A stretch of 54,275 bases of DNA. It comes from a bacterium (GTDB lineage: Bacteria; Actinomycetota; Acidimicrobiia; Spongiisociales; UBA5794). The notes beneath the pieces were generated by a model. That model saw only the letters and a program-made list of their open reading frames with translations, was not told the DNA's origin and made no database searches. Position 1 is the stretch's first letter; every line of letters begins with the position of its first letter. The translations under genes were made by a program, and so were the position numbers. The DNA is taken from the NCBI GenBank assembly GCA_024228555.1, contig JAAETI010000996.1, positions 1 through 54,275 on the forward strand, in the 5' to 3' direction. Shown piece by piece: positions 23,876-31,563 of this stretch.

Positions 23876-24281
23876 GAGTCAGGCGGACGGCCGCGACCGG
23901 AGCAATCCGGCCGAGGAAAGTCCGGACTCCGCAGGGCATGGTGCTGGGTAACACCCAGGCGGGGCAACCCGATGGAACAGTGCAACAGAAAGCAGACCGC
24001 CTGTGCGAACCCTATCGGGTTCGTTGGCGGAACCTTCGGTTCCGCTGCGAGCCTTGTAGTTAGTGCAGGTAAGGGTGAAACGGTGGTGTAAGAGACCACC
24101 AGCGTCTCGGGTGACCGGGGCGGCTAGGTAAACCCCTCCAGGAGCAAGGTCAAGCAGGGAGAGAGCTGCCCGCTCGCTAACCCCAGGTAGACCGCACGAG
24201 CCTTGTCAGTAATGCATGGCCCAGATAGATGGTCGTCGCCGGTCTCTTGACCGGTACAGAATCCGGCTTACAACCTGACTC
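23876..24281 (+). ncRNA. rnpB: RNase P RNA (class A)
   Basis: The catalytic RNA that matures tRNA 5' ends, about 406 nt. The 5' end GAGTCAGGCGG pairs with 3' CCTGACTC (P1). Conserved core blocks are GAGGAAAGTCCGGACTCC, the ACAGAAAGCAGACCGCC block, GGTAAGGGTGAAACGGTG with the GUAAGAG that follows, and AGATAGATGGTCG near the 3' side with GGTACAGAATCCGGCTTAC before P1 closes. The length and blocks fit bacterial type A RNase P RNA of actinobacteria. The exact ends are set from P1 pairing only. Confidence 0.95.
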
Positions 24282-24284
24282 GCA

Positions 24285-24312
24285 AAAGGAGCCCCCACTC
24301 GGGGGCTCCTTT
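24285..24312 (+). terminator. rnpB terminator
   Basis: A 12-bp perfect stem (24285-24296 with 24301-24312), loop ACTC, ending in TTTC. It begins 3 nt after P1 closes. Confidence 0.9.
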
Positions 24313-24343
24313 CACATCTCCACCCACTTGATTTCAAGACGGG

Positions 24344-25186
24344 TTATTCATCACCCCAACCGCTCACCACGGCGTATGCACCCGATGAAGCTGTTCCCTC
24401 ATCGGAGTGATGTTGGAACATGGCCAAAAACGCAGCGCGCGGATTGTGACCGTTCGACAGGGGTTCGAGGGTGATACCGAGCCGGAATTCTGCGCCGGAC
24501 GGGTGTACAACACGGACAATAACCTCTTCCAGGTCTTCGTCCTCTTTTTCGATGGCCACACGCCATCGATCCATGTCTGCGGGGTGACACATCGCGACCA
24601 AGGGGACCCCGATCACCTCCGCCAAAGGAAGACCGAGCATGTCGGCCGCATCCTCTTCCGCAAAAACAACTGCGCCTTCGTTGTCGAGGATGGCAACAGC
24701 CGTCGGGCCCTCAGCAGTGTCACCGGTCGCGGCCGGCGTCGGTTGGGGATCTGGTGACTGACCGGGCGCCACTCGGTTCTCAGCATGATGGCGTTGGATG
24801 GCGAGCTGGACCGACCTGGCGAGAGCATCGGCAGTCACGGTGCCCTTGACCAGATAGTCCTGGGCACCGCGACGAACCGCCCGTAGAGCCAGGTGGTCGT
24901 CCTTGTGAGCGCTCAGCACGACGATCGGCACGTGTGCTGCATGCAGCAATAGCGCATCAACGGCTTCGAGACCGTCGGCATCGGGAAGCACCAAGTCGAG
25001 CAGAACACAATCGGGGGCAGACTCGACGATGGCGTCAAGTGCTGACTCAAGCCGTTTCACATGACGAACTGGGGCTTCATCACCCCATGCCTCGCTGAGC
25101 ATCGTCAACACGAGGCGGGCGTGAAGAGTGTTGTCTTCGACCACCAGAAGATCTGGTGGACCACCGCTCGTCTGTTCTTGTTCCAT
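24344..25186 (-). CDS. Response regulator with C-terminal PAS domain
   Basis: A 280-residue protein. Residues 12-135 are a receiver domain: acidic VVEDN near 16-20, phospho-acceptor D64 in VLLDLVLPDADG, Ser/Thr in VVLSAHKDD, and Lys in YLVKGTV. After a Pro-rich linker (about 145-160), residues 165-265 form a PAS domain (AVAILDNEGAVVFAEEDAADMLG). There is no DNA-binding or output domain, so it may act as a relay or adaptor. The start at 25186 has GGAGG 8 nt upstream; an upstream ATG to 25252 lacks one. No kinase gene is adjacent; the orphan kinase at 35016 is a possible partner. Confidence 0.82.
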   Translation of the reverse strand: MEQEQTSGGPPDLLVVEDNTLHARLVLTMLSEAWGDEAPVRHVKRLESALDAIVESAPDCVLLDLVLPDADGLEAVDALLLHAAHVPIVVLSAHKDDHLALRAVRRGAQDYLVKGTVTADALARSVQLAIQRHHAENRVAPGQSPDPQPTPAATGDTAEGPTAVAILDNEGAVVFAEEDAADMLGLPLAEVIGVPLVAMCHPADMDRWRVAIEKEDEDLEEVIVRVVHPSGAEFRLGITLEPLSNGHNPRAAFLAMFQHHSDEGTASSGAYAVVSGWGDE

Positions 25187-25214
25187 CGCGAAAGCCTCCG
25201 GGAGTTTTGCGCCT

Positions 25215-25249
25215 CTCAAGGATTCGGCTGATCTTGCCCGATCCTTGAG
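25215..25249. promoter_or_regulatory. 9-bp inverted repeat upstream of the response regulator gene
   Basis: CTCAAGGAT (25215-25223) and ATCCTTGAG (25241-25249) are exact complements with a 17-nt loop. The repeat lies 29-63 nt before the response-regulator ATG and after the aquaporin gene end. It could be an operator or a leader hairpin. Confidence 0.35.
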
Positions 25250-25348
25250 CAATAGTCACTGTATTCCCGACGAACAGAAATATCGACACGAGACGCGAGC
25301 TACCTGGGTTCTTGCCATATGTAGCCGGGACCCTGAAGGAATGCGTTG

Positions 25349-26008
25349 TCACTCGGGTGCGTCGACGAACTCCCCCGCGGTAACCAGGCGATACATAACC
25401 CAGCCGATGGCAGCACCCAACATGGGTCCAACGATGTAGACCCAAATGTCGGCGTACTCGTTGCCGATGATCGCCGAGCCAAGCGTACGCCCTGGATTGA
25501 CCGACGCTCCGGTCAAATGTGCGGACGCCAGGTGGATTCCGACCAGTGTCAACGAAATCGCGGCAAACACCGTGCCTTGGTACTGCTGGCTTTTGGTGAC
25601 CGCAAGAATCACCCCAACAAACACTGCCGTGAGAATGATCTCAAGCAGTAGGGCGCTGCCAACATCGATGCTGGCGACCGTCGCCGTCCCGGCAACTGCA
25701 TCCTGATCCGAGGCCAGCAGCAAACCGAGACCGGCCACCACAAACCCGGCCAGCTGAGCCACCCAGTACTTAACCATCGTGGTCGAGTCGATCCGCTTGT
25801 CAAGGTACGCACCGAGACTCACCGCCGGGTTGAAATGCCCTCCGGATACTTCACCGAACGCATACAGGCCTGCGAGTAGCGCCAATCCGAACCCGAACGC
25901 AATGACGATGAGGTCACCACCGCTCGACAGAATGCTCAATCCACCAAGAAACAGGAGCACAAACGCGCCAAGGAACTCGGCGAGCAGAGCTCTCATACCC
26001 TTATCCAT
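25349..26008 (-). CDS. Aquaporin (MIP family), AqpZ-like
   Basis: A 219-residue six-TM channel protein. The first NPA box is GGHFNPAVSLG near residue 64. The second reads ASVNPGRTLG near 180, NPG in place of NPA, with the selectivity-filter Arg retained. The His in LVGIHLAS before the second box fits a water-selective filter. The start at 26008 follows AAGGAG by 6 nt; a longer frame to 26239 runs into the neighbouring gene. It would move water, perhaps other small neutral solutes, across the membrane. Confidence 0.88.
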   Translation of the reverse strand: MDKGMRALLAEFLGAFVLLFLGGLSILSSGGDLIVIAFGFGLALLAGLYAFGEVSGGHFNPAVSLGAYLDKRIDSTTMVKYWVAQLAGFVVAGLGLLLASDQDAVAGTATVASIDVGSALLLEIILTAVFVGVILAVTKSQQYQGTVFAAISLTLVGIHLASAHLTGASVNPGRTLGSAIIGNEYADIWVYIVGPMLGAAIGWVMYRLVTAGEFVDAPE

Positions 26009-26119
26009 CTCCCACTCCTTCTCTATGAGCCACACGTTAGACCCAAGAACCCCCCTTTTGGTTTCGCAATTGATCGTGTTCGGGAGGCCTAATCTGACCG
26101 TCCGATCGAAAGGAACGCT

Positions 26120-27112
26120 GTGACCCGATTCGCCTACTTCTGTGGACATGAGCAATGGCAGCCCGAGGTTCTGGTGGAGCACGCAGTGCTCGCCGAACAG
26201 GCCGGCTTCGACTTCCTCGTCGTTTCGGAGCACTTCCATCCCTGGGTAGATGACACCTCCGCATCGGGATACGCTTTCTCAACCATTGGCGCGATGGCAC
26301 AGGCAACCGAGCGTGTCGAGATCTCGACAGGCGTGACCACACCGCTCTTTCGCTACCACCCTGCGGTAGTCGCCCAGGCTGCGGCCACCCTCGACCGCTT
26401 GTCCGGTGGTCGCTTCCACCTTGGAGTCGGTACCGGCGAAAACCTGAACGAGGGCCCGCTCGGTCTCCCCTTCCCCAAATATGCCGAGAGGGCTGCGCGT
26501 ATGGGCGAAGCCCTGCAAATCATGCGACGCTTGCTTGACGGCGAGAAACTCGACTTCGCCGGCGACTACTACAAGACAGATCACGCCAAGCTGTACAGTC
26601 CACCTGTTGGTCGAGTTCCAATCTGGCTGGCCGCCGGTGGCCCGAAGTCCGCCGCTCTGGCTGCCCGACTCGCCGACGGAATCATCACCAGTGTCAAGCA
26701 GCCGGAGGTCACAGTGGAGCGTGTGACCGGTCCTGCAGGAGCCGCCGCGGCCGACGCCGGCCGCAGACCGCTGCCGGTTATGGCGTCACGCTGGTCGATA
26801 CGGGCTGAGAACCAGGATGAGGCGTGGGAGGCGCTTTCCGCTTGGCGGGGCCTGCGTGCTCCCGGTCGTCTCGAGGCGGTTGACCCTGCGGTACTGCGCA
26901 AGCGGGCCGACTCCATGGACCGCGATGAGATTCTGTCGATGTACTCGCTGGTCTCGGAGGCTACCGACTACGTCGAGGTGTACCGGCCGCTGATCACGGA
27001 ACTCAACGCCGACGTTGTCACGATCCAAACGACAACCCTCGACCAGCCGGGCACAATCAAGATGCTGGGCGATGAAGTACTCCCGGCGTTGCGGGCGCTG
27101 AGCGATAGTTAG
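26120..27112 (+). CDS. F420-dependent LLM-class oxidoreductase (TIGR03557-like)
   Basis: A 330-residue luciferase-like TIM barrel. The opening FAYFCGHEQWQPEVLVEHAVLAE and the VVSEHFHPWVDDT segment match the TIGR03557 group, relatives of F420-dependent glucose-6-phosphate dehydrogenase; VGTGENLNEG, the phosphate-binding region, and WLAAGGPKSAALAARLADG are also present. F420 is a cofactor of actinobacteria and archaea. The substrate is unknown. The start is GTG 26120, with AAGGA 7 nt upstream. It is divergent from the aquaporin gene and its 3' end overlaps the convergent lipoprotein gene by 4 nt. Confidence 0.85.
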   Translation: MTRFAYFCGHEQWQPEVLVEHAVLAEQAGFDFLVVSEHFHPWVDDTSASGYAFSTIGAMAQATERVEISTGVTTPLFRYHPAVVAQAAATLDRLSGGRFHLGVGTGENLNEGPLGLPFPKYAERAARMGEALQIMRRLLDGEKLDFAGDYYKTDHAKLYSPPVGRVPIWLAAGGPKSAALAARLADGIITSVKQPEVTVERVTGPAGAAAADAGRRPLPVMASRWSIRAENQDEAWEALSAWRGLRAPGRLEAVDPAVLRKRADSMDRDEILSMYSLVSEATDYVEVYRPLITELNADVVTIQTTTLDQPGTIKMLGDEVLPALRALSDS

Positions 27113-27762
27113 CCCTCAACAAGCTGACGCATGAACTCGTTGCCAAAGACAAGGTCTGAATTCGACTCGTCCAGAACTATCGCCGCATCGAGCGCCGGGA
27201 TAACGACGGTGCGGTAGGCATCTGCTATCGGTATGGCGTTGTCGCCGGACAACGCGCTCTCGAGGTAGTCGCTGAGTTGATCGACCAAAGCTGGCCCAAC
27301 CGTCGCCGCATGGTCCACGCGCCAGCCTGATTCGGACCGCCGCAAGACAACCAGACCCGTTGTGTCGTCGAGCGAAACCGCAACGCTCGTGTAGTCGGGC
27401 TTCCCCGTGATCGGCATTTCCTCGCCAACCACAAGACTCTCGAGCGTTCCCCCGCGGATGGATGCGAAATCGTCACGGAAGGTGGTCCAGTAGCCGGTGG
27501 CGAGATCCTCTGTGAAACCCCCGTTCAACAGACCGACAAGCTCGTTGGAACTGATGCTGTTTTCGACACCCGCCACGACGGCTAGTCCAGTCGGCTCGAC
27601 AAGATCGGCGACTGCTTCCACATCTCCGGCCATGACCGCTTCGAGCCATAGGCTGGTCACAGTCGCCGGTTCCAGGAGGGGTGCGGTGACCGTTGGCTCG
27701 GAAGGATCGCTCGAACAGGCCGCGGCCAGCAGAGCCAAGATAACGATGAGTGAGGTTTTCAC
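27109..27762 (-). CDS. Lipoprotein of unknown function
   Basis: A 217-residue protein with a signal peptide ending in LLAAAC (C16). The mature part starts Ser/Asp/Pro-rich and contains a segment of about 120 residues (ATVTSLWLEAVMAGDVEAVADLVEP and WRVDHAATVG) that recalls NTF2/SnoaL-like or DUF4878-type lipoprotein domains, without a firm match. Start GTG at 27762. A TAGCCT box lies 6 nt upstream. It converges on the F420 enzyme gene with a 4-nt overlap. Confidence 0.7.
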   Translation of the reverse strand: MKTSLIVILALLAAACSSDPSEPTVTAPLLEPATVTSLWLEAVMAGDVEAVADLVEPTGLAVVAGVENSISSNELVGLLNGGFTEDLATGYWTTFRDDFASIRGGTLESLVVGEEMPITGKPDYTSVAVSLDDTTGLVVLRRSESGWRVDHAATVGPALVDQLSDYLESALSGDNAIPIADAYRTVVIPALDAAIVLDESNSDLVFGNEFMRQLVEG

Positions 27763-27768
27763 CCCCGC

Positions 27769-27774
27769 AGGCTA
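27769..27774 (-). promoter_or_regulatory. -10 box of leaderless promoter (lipoprotein)
   Basis: TAGCCT on the minus strand, 6 nt before the GTG at 27762. It is back to back with the TauE/SafE promoter. Confidence 0.5.
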
Positions 27775-27806
27775 CCGCCCGAAACGCGCTACCTGGCCCG
27801 TCGCCC

Positions 27807-27812
27807 TACACT
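27807..27812 (+). promoter_or_regulatory. -10 box of leaderless promoter (TauE/SafE pair)
   Basis: TACACT, 6 nt before the ATG at 27819. Confidence 0.45.
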
Positions 27813-27818
27813 CGCCTG

Positions 27819-28178
27819 ATGCCCGTCTCGACCACTCGTGCCATCCTCCTCGGCGTTCTTGCCGGTCTCGTTGGCGGGGTCTTTGGAGTCGGTGGTGGCG
27901 TGATTGTGGTCCCCGGCCTCGTCCTCTGGCTCGGCTTCAGCCAGCACAAAGCTTCAGGGACCTCGGTGGCAACGATCATCGCCTCCGCCGGTGCGGCTCT
28001 GCTTGCGTTTGCACTCGATGGGTCTGTGGATTGGCAGGGCGCAGCCTTGATCACAATCGGAGCCGTCGTTGGCGCAGCAATCGGGACTCGCATCATGCAC
28101 CGCATTCCCGCGCGAGTTCTGAGCCGAGCCTTTTCCGTGCTGTTGATCGTTGCCGCCGTCCGGATGGCGATCACATGA
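27819..28178 (+). CDS. TauE/SafE-type half transporter, first subunit
   Basis: A 119-residue protein with three to four TM segments, about half the length of usual TauE/SafE sulfite exporters (about 250). The LAGLVGGVFGVGGGVIVVPGLVL motif is the repeat signature of the family; SQHKASGTSVATI follows. It overlaps the next gene, which encodes the other half, by ATGA. The two halves would combine in the membrane to give a full transporter of sulfite, sulfonate or similar anions. The substrate is inferred from family. Confidence 0.85.
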   Translation: MPVSTTRAILLGVLAGLVGGVFGVGGGVIVVPGLVLWLGFSQHKASGTSVATIIASAGAALLAFALDGSVDWQGAALITIGAVVGAAIGTRIMHRIPARVLSRAFSVLLIVAAVRMAIT

Positions 28179-28531
28179 TCGAGGTAGCCGGTTTCGTGTT
28201 GCTGGGGCTGATCACCGGCGTTATTGCCTCGACGCTCGGCGTCGGTGGCGGCATCATCTTTGTTCCGGCGCTTGTTGTCTTCTTCAGCTTCGAGCAACAT
28301 CTGGCTCAGGGCACTTCGCTCGCAGTAATCGTGCCAACTGTGATCGTCGGCACCTGGCTTCATGCCAAGAGGGAAAGAGTCGACACGAAAGTCGCGGTGC
28401 TCGTCGGCACCGGTGGTGTCGTCGGAGGTCTCGTCGGCTCCCAACTAGCGCTAGGGCTCGATCCCGACTTGCTGCGCCGGCTGTTCGCCGCGTTGCTGGT
28501 TCTCATGGCGTTGCGAATGCTCACCAGCTGA
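28175..28531 (+). CDS. TauE/SafE-type half transporter, second subunit
   Basis: A 118-residue protein carrying the second TauE/SafE repeat: LITGVIASTLGVGGGIIFVPALVVFF, then EQHLAQGTSLAVIVPT, and a Gly-rich last TM region. It matches the partner gene in size and motif, so the pair looks like an ancestral single-repeat state or a later split. The start ATG at 28175 overlaps the previous stop by ATGA. The 3' end overlaps the convergent YdjM-like gene by 11 nt. Confidence 0.85.
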   Translation: MIEVAGFVLLGLITGVIASTLGVGGGIIFVPALVVFFSFEQHLAQGTSLAVIVPTVIVGTWLHAKRERVDTKVAVLVGTGGVVGGLVGSQLALGLDPDLLRRLFAALLVLMALRMLTS

Positions 28532-29063
28532 CATCGCCATCGATCGGCGCATCCACCCGACCCGTCCGCAGGAACTCCCTGCGGTTGGCCGGATCGCGGA
28601 GGCGGGCGGCCGACCACAGATAGGCGAGGTAGGTAAAGCCGGCGGCTTCCGTCACCCAGACCTTCCAGTCGGTGAGGATGGACGAGACATACGATCCGGC
28701 TGTCTCCGGGCCGGCCGGGGTGAAGCCGCTACCGAGTAGCGGCCACCACAATGTCTCCGGGTCAAGCCACATCGCGTCGAGCAAGATGTGGAACAGCAGA
28801 CCAATGGCGAGAGGCATCCACATCCTGCGAGGTCGCCCCCGCCGGGTGGTGAGGACGACGCCGACCATCACGACTGCGGCTAAGACCAACCCGTGGGTGA
28901 ATAGCCGCACGCCCCCGAAGGCGTCATAGAAGGCAAGGCCGATGGGGGTATCGATCAGATCCGGGAGCAGCGCCCCCAGAAGCAGCATCCTGAGATCCAT
29001 ACGATCATCACGGAATGAGTACCGAGCGATCGCAATGGTCGCTCCGGCGTGCCAGAAGAGCAT
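28521..29063 (-). CDS. YdjM-like membrane protein (LexA-binding, metal-dependent hydrolase type)
   Basis: A 180-residue protein with four to five TM segments and the His/Asp pattern of the YdjM/PF04307 family: HAGATIAIARY, LLPDLIDTP, FTHGL, and LFHILLDAMW. These residues could bind a metal for an unidentified hydrolase activity in the inner membrane. It lies 7 nt after the zinc-ribbon gene and belongs to the nif3-like/zinc-ribbon/YdjM operon. The function is inferred from family only. Confidence 0.75.
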   Translation of the reverse strand: MLFWHAGATIAIARYSFRDDRMDLRMLLLGALLPDLIDTPIGLAFYDAFGGVRLFTHGLVLAAVVMVGVVLTTRRGRPRRMWMPLAIGLLFHILLDAMWLDPETLWWPLLGSGFTPAGPETAGSYVSSILTDWKVWVTEAAGFTYLAYLWSAARLRDPANRREFLRTGRVDAPIDGDVSW

Positions 29064-29070
29064 GCCGGTC

Positions 29071-29781
29071 TCAGATAACCAGAATGCGCCTGCAGTGGAT
29101 GCACCGTGGCGGATCGGTGCGCTTGGCGTCGAGAACTTCGGCAGCGGTCAGCTTGAGATGGCAGCCTCCGCACATGCCGTCGGTCAAGGCACCAACGGCC
29201 ACTCCCTCTTTCGTGTTCCGCAGTTGGTCATAGAGGTCAAGTAGGCCCTCATCAACCTGGGCAACCATCTCGGTTTTCCGAGATTCCTTTGCGGCCAGCT
29301 GGGCGTCGATCCCCCGCCATGCTTCCTTGATGACGCCGCCAACTTGGGCAACGGCTGCGGTGGCTTCTTCGAGGCGACCTTTTAGGTCGGTGACGGCAGC
29401 CTCCTGAATCTCGCGGCTCTCCATCAGTTCCAGAACACGCGTTTCGGCTTCACCGCGCTGACGAGTCAGCATCTCGACTTCTCGGCGCAGGTAGTCGGCA
29501 TCGCGGGCGCTCATCCCACCTGCATAGAGCCGATTCTGCTCTGCATCGAGGCGACCGACATTGATTTCGAGTTCGCCTTCAGTCTTGTCGAGCTCGAGCG
29601 AGGTGTCCCGCAGCACCTGCTCGGCGTCGGCAAGCTCGCCAGTTAGTCCTTCATGATGACCATGGGCCTTGCGGTACTCCTCCAACTCCGGCAGAGACTG
29701 CCGCTCATGGAGCAAGCGGTCGATCTGAAGATCGACTTCTTGCAGGTCGAGCAGGTCGGCGAGACTCCGCAACTCCTCCAT
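29071..29781 (-). CDS. Coiled-coil protein with C4 zinc ribbon
   Basis: A 236-residue cytosolic protein. Residues 8-175 are long heptad-rich helices; the C-terminal 45 residues hold a zinc ribbon with CGGC and CIHC pairs (MCGGCHLKL and PPRCIHCRR). This is the CT398/DUF164-like zinc-ribbon family, usually next to nif3-like genes. It may bind nucleic acid or a protein complex. AAGGA is 9 nt before the start. It follows the Nif3-like gene by 2 nt. Confidence 0.82.
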   Translation of the reverse strand: MEELRSLADLLDLQEVDLQIDRLLHERQSLPELEEYRKAHGHHEGLTGELADAEQVLRDTSLELDKTEGELEINVGRLDAEQNRLYAGGMSARDADYLRREVEMLTRQRGEAETRVLELMESREIQEAAVTDLKGRLEEATAAVAQVGGVIKEAWRGIDAQLAAKESRKTEMVAQVDEGLLDLYDQLRNTKEGVAVGALTDGMCGGCHLKLTAAEVLDAKRTDPPRCIHCRRILVI

Positions 29782-29783
29782 GG

Positions 29784-30863
29784 CTACCGTTCCTTCCAGG
29801 GATCACTATCAACGTCTGTCATATCGATGGTGGCACCGACTAAATCTGCGACAGCAGAGTACAACGCCTTGACCCCCGGCCGTTCGGTTGCGGCGTGACC
29901 GGGGTCGATGACCGCCATGCCCCTGGCAACCGCATCCCGCGCTTGGTGATGGTTGATGTCGCCGGTAACGATGGCATCCGCGGCAACCGAACCCACGAAG
30001 GACCCTCCAGAGCCCGGCACAACGGCCACAGTCCGGACAGACGAGTCACCGGCGACACGCACGACACCACCAAGTCGATCACGCACCAGATCGGCGAAGG
30101 TACTGGCGTCGGTTGGTTCCGCCAGCACGCCCACTCGACCGATGAACCCTGCGTTCGACTTGGCCTCGTACACGTCATAGGCAGGCTCCTCGTACGGGTG
30201 GGTACGTACCAGTGCGGCGACGACGGCGCCAACGCAGCGGGATGGCGCCACCATCTCCACTCTCGTTTCTGGAATGCGGTTGGACTCACCGACTGACCCA
30301 ATTGCAGGCGTGGCAGTCTCATCCGGATCGAAAGCGCCAACACCGGACGTGCGAAAAGAGCAACCCGAGTATGCGCCAATTCGGCCCGCCCCAGCTGCCG
30401 CCATGGCCGCAGTGAGCGTCTCAACGGCCTCCGCAGGCGTAAAAGTGACAATCTTCACTGCATCCTCGGCCCAGGCCGGCCCAAACCCGGTGGTTTCGCC
30501 TACGCCAAGAGCCGCGGCAAGCGAATCCGCAGTTCCGCCCTGAGCCATGTCGAATGCAGTGTGCACGACAACCACCGCGACCCCGTTGGCGATCAGACGG
30601 AATGCTCGCCCCGCCGGGCTGGAACCAGCGACAAGACGTGTTGTCGGGCGAAACAGCAGCGGGTGGTAGACAACTGCCAGATCGACAGCCTCGCCGACCA
30701 ATTGGTCGGCGACAATCGGGGTCACCTCGTGGCACACCGCAACCCGCTTTGCCGTTGCCCCCGGATCGCCGAGTTGCAGACCAACAGGGTCCCAATCCGC
30801 TGCTTTCGTCAAACGGAATGCTGATTCGAGTTGAGCAGCAATATCGCCAACAGTCTTCGTCAT
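29784..30863 (-). CDS. Nif3-like dinuclear metal-centre protein
   Basis: A 359-residue protein of the NIF3/YqfO type, with the long insertion domain in the middle (about 120-230), which here includes SRCVGAVVAALVRTHPYEEPAYDVYE. Metal-binding clusters appear at VVYHPLLFRP and VVVHTAFDMAQGG in the N-terminal part and ITGDINHHQARDA with IDPGHAATE at the C-terminus. Members form hexameric rings with two metals per subunit; their enzymatic role (possibly GTP cyclohydrolase-like or phosphoesterase) is not settled. A TAGCAT box is 7 nt before the ATG. It leads a three-gene operon. Confidence 0.9.
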   Translation of the reverse strand: MTKTVGDIAAQLESAFRLTKAADWDPVGLQLGDPGATAKRVAVCHEVTPIVADQLVGEAVDLAVVYHPLLFRPTTRLVAGSSPAGRAFRLIANGVAVVVVHTAFDMAQGGTADSLAAALGVGETTGFGPAWAEDAVKIVTFTPAEAVETLTAAMAAAGAGRIGAYSGCSFRTSGVGAFDPDETATPAIGSVGESNRIPETRVEMVAPSRCVGAVVAALVRTHPYEEPAYDVYEAKSNAGFIGRVGVLAEPTDASTFADLVRDRLGGVVRVAGDSSVRTVAVVPGSGGSFVGSVAADAIVTGDINHHQARDAVARGMAVIDPGHAATERPGVKALYSAVADLVGATIDMTDVDSDPWKER

Positions 30864-30870
30864 GCTAGTG

Positions 30871-30876
30871 ATGCTA
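30871..30876 (-). promoter_or_regulatory. -10 box of leaderless promoter (Nif3-like gene)
   Basis: TAGCAT on the minus strand, 7 nt before the ATG at 30863. Confidence 0.45.
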
Positions 30877-30910
30877 CCGCCCGGCGACCGGAGTCCAGTT
30901 GGCGGGGGAA

Positions 30911-31477
30911 TCAGCGTGCGGCGCCTGCCGGCCTACGGCCGAGACGCTTCACTACCCGAGCAACCCCGGACTCGACTGTTGTCCCCCCGAAGCCACGCTT
31001 GAGCAGCACTCGCTCGATCGCATGATTGTCAGACAGATAGAGCGCTTCGAATTCCTCGATGCCTCGCTCCAGCCCGGCGATTTCGAGGACATCGAACATC
31101 GCGGTCGCCAATCCGAGCGACCGCCACTCAGGCTTGACCGCGACCGCAACCTCGGCAAGCCCCTTCCCGGCGGGCTCGAACCTGGCTATTGCGATCCCCT
31201 CGCCATTGTGGAAAGCGGCGATCGCAAACCTGGTTTCGTAGTCAAGCTCGGTCAAATAGCGAAGTCTCTTGCGGTCAAGCCGCATCGCAGCATTGAAGAA
31301 CCGTTGGTAGAGCGTGTCGGTGTCAGCGGCGCTCGCCTCGTGTGCGAGTAGCGGTGCGTCGCCGGGCACGACAGGACGAATATGAGCTACGCGCCCATCG
31401 CAAAGTGTGACCTGCCGCTCGTAGTCGTAGGGATAACCGGCCGGCAGACCTGAGTGTGGTTGCAGTGGTGTGATCAT
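30911..31477 (-). CDS. GNAT-family N-acetyltransferase
   Basis: A 188-residue acetyltransferase. The acyl-CoA-binding signature RSLGLATAMFDVLEIAG (a variant of Q/RxxGxG/A) is near residue 125, AEVAVAVKPEWR is the preceding beta strand, and YLSDNHAIERVLLKRGFG is the last motif of the fold. The N-terminal VTLCDGRVAHIRPVVPGDAPLL is typical of protein acetyltransferases related to Pat-type GNATs. The start at 31477 has AGAGG 5 nt upstream; a longer frame to 31525 would run through a palindrome. The acceptor is unknown. Confidence 0.82.
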   Translation of the reverse strand: MITPLQPHSGLPAGYPYDYERQVTLCDGRVAHIRPVVPGDAPLLAHEASAADTDTLYQRFFNAAMRLDRKRLRYLTELDYETRFAIAAFHNGEGIAIARFEPAGKGLAEVAVAVKPEWRSLGLATAMFDVLEIAGLERGIEEFEALYLSDNHAIERVLLKRGFGGTTVESGVARVVKRLGRRPAGAAR

Positions 31478-31505
31478 TCTGGCCTCTAGCACCATTGTAA
31501 GCATT

Positions 31506-31525
31506 GTGCTTGCAATTGCAAGCAC
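31506..31525. promoter_or_regulatory. 20-bp perfect palindrome upstream of the GNAT gene
   Basis: GTGCTTGCAATTGCAAGCAC, exact dyad symmetry over 20 bp, 28 nt before the GNAT start. A related TTGTAAGCA copy lies just before it. Such a symmetric site suggests a dimeric repressor; no candidate regulator gene is adjacent. Confidence 0.5.
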
Positions 31526-31563
31526 TGTCGCTCTTCAACAGAACAGTCGGCAGATAGAGTCCC

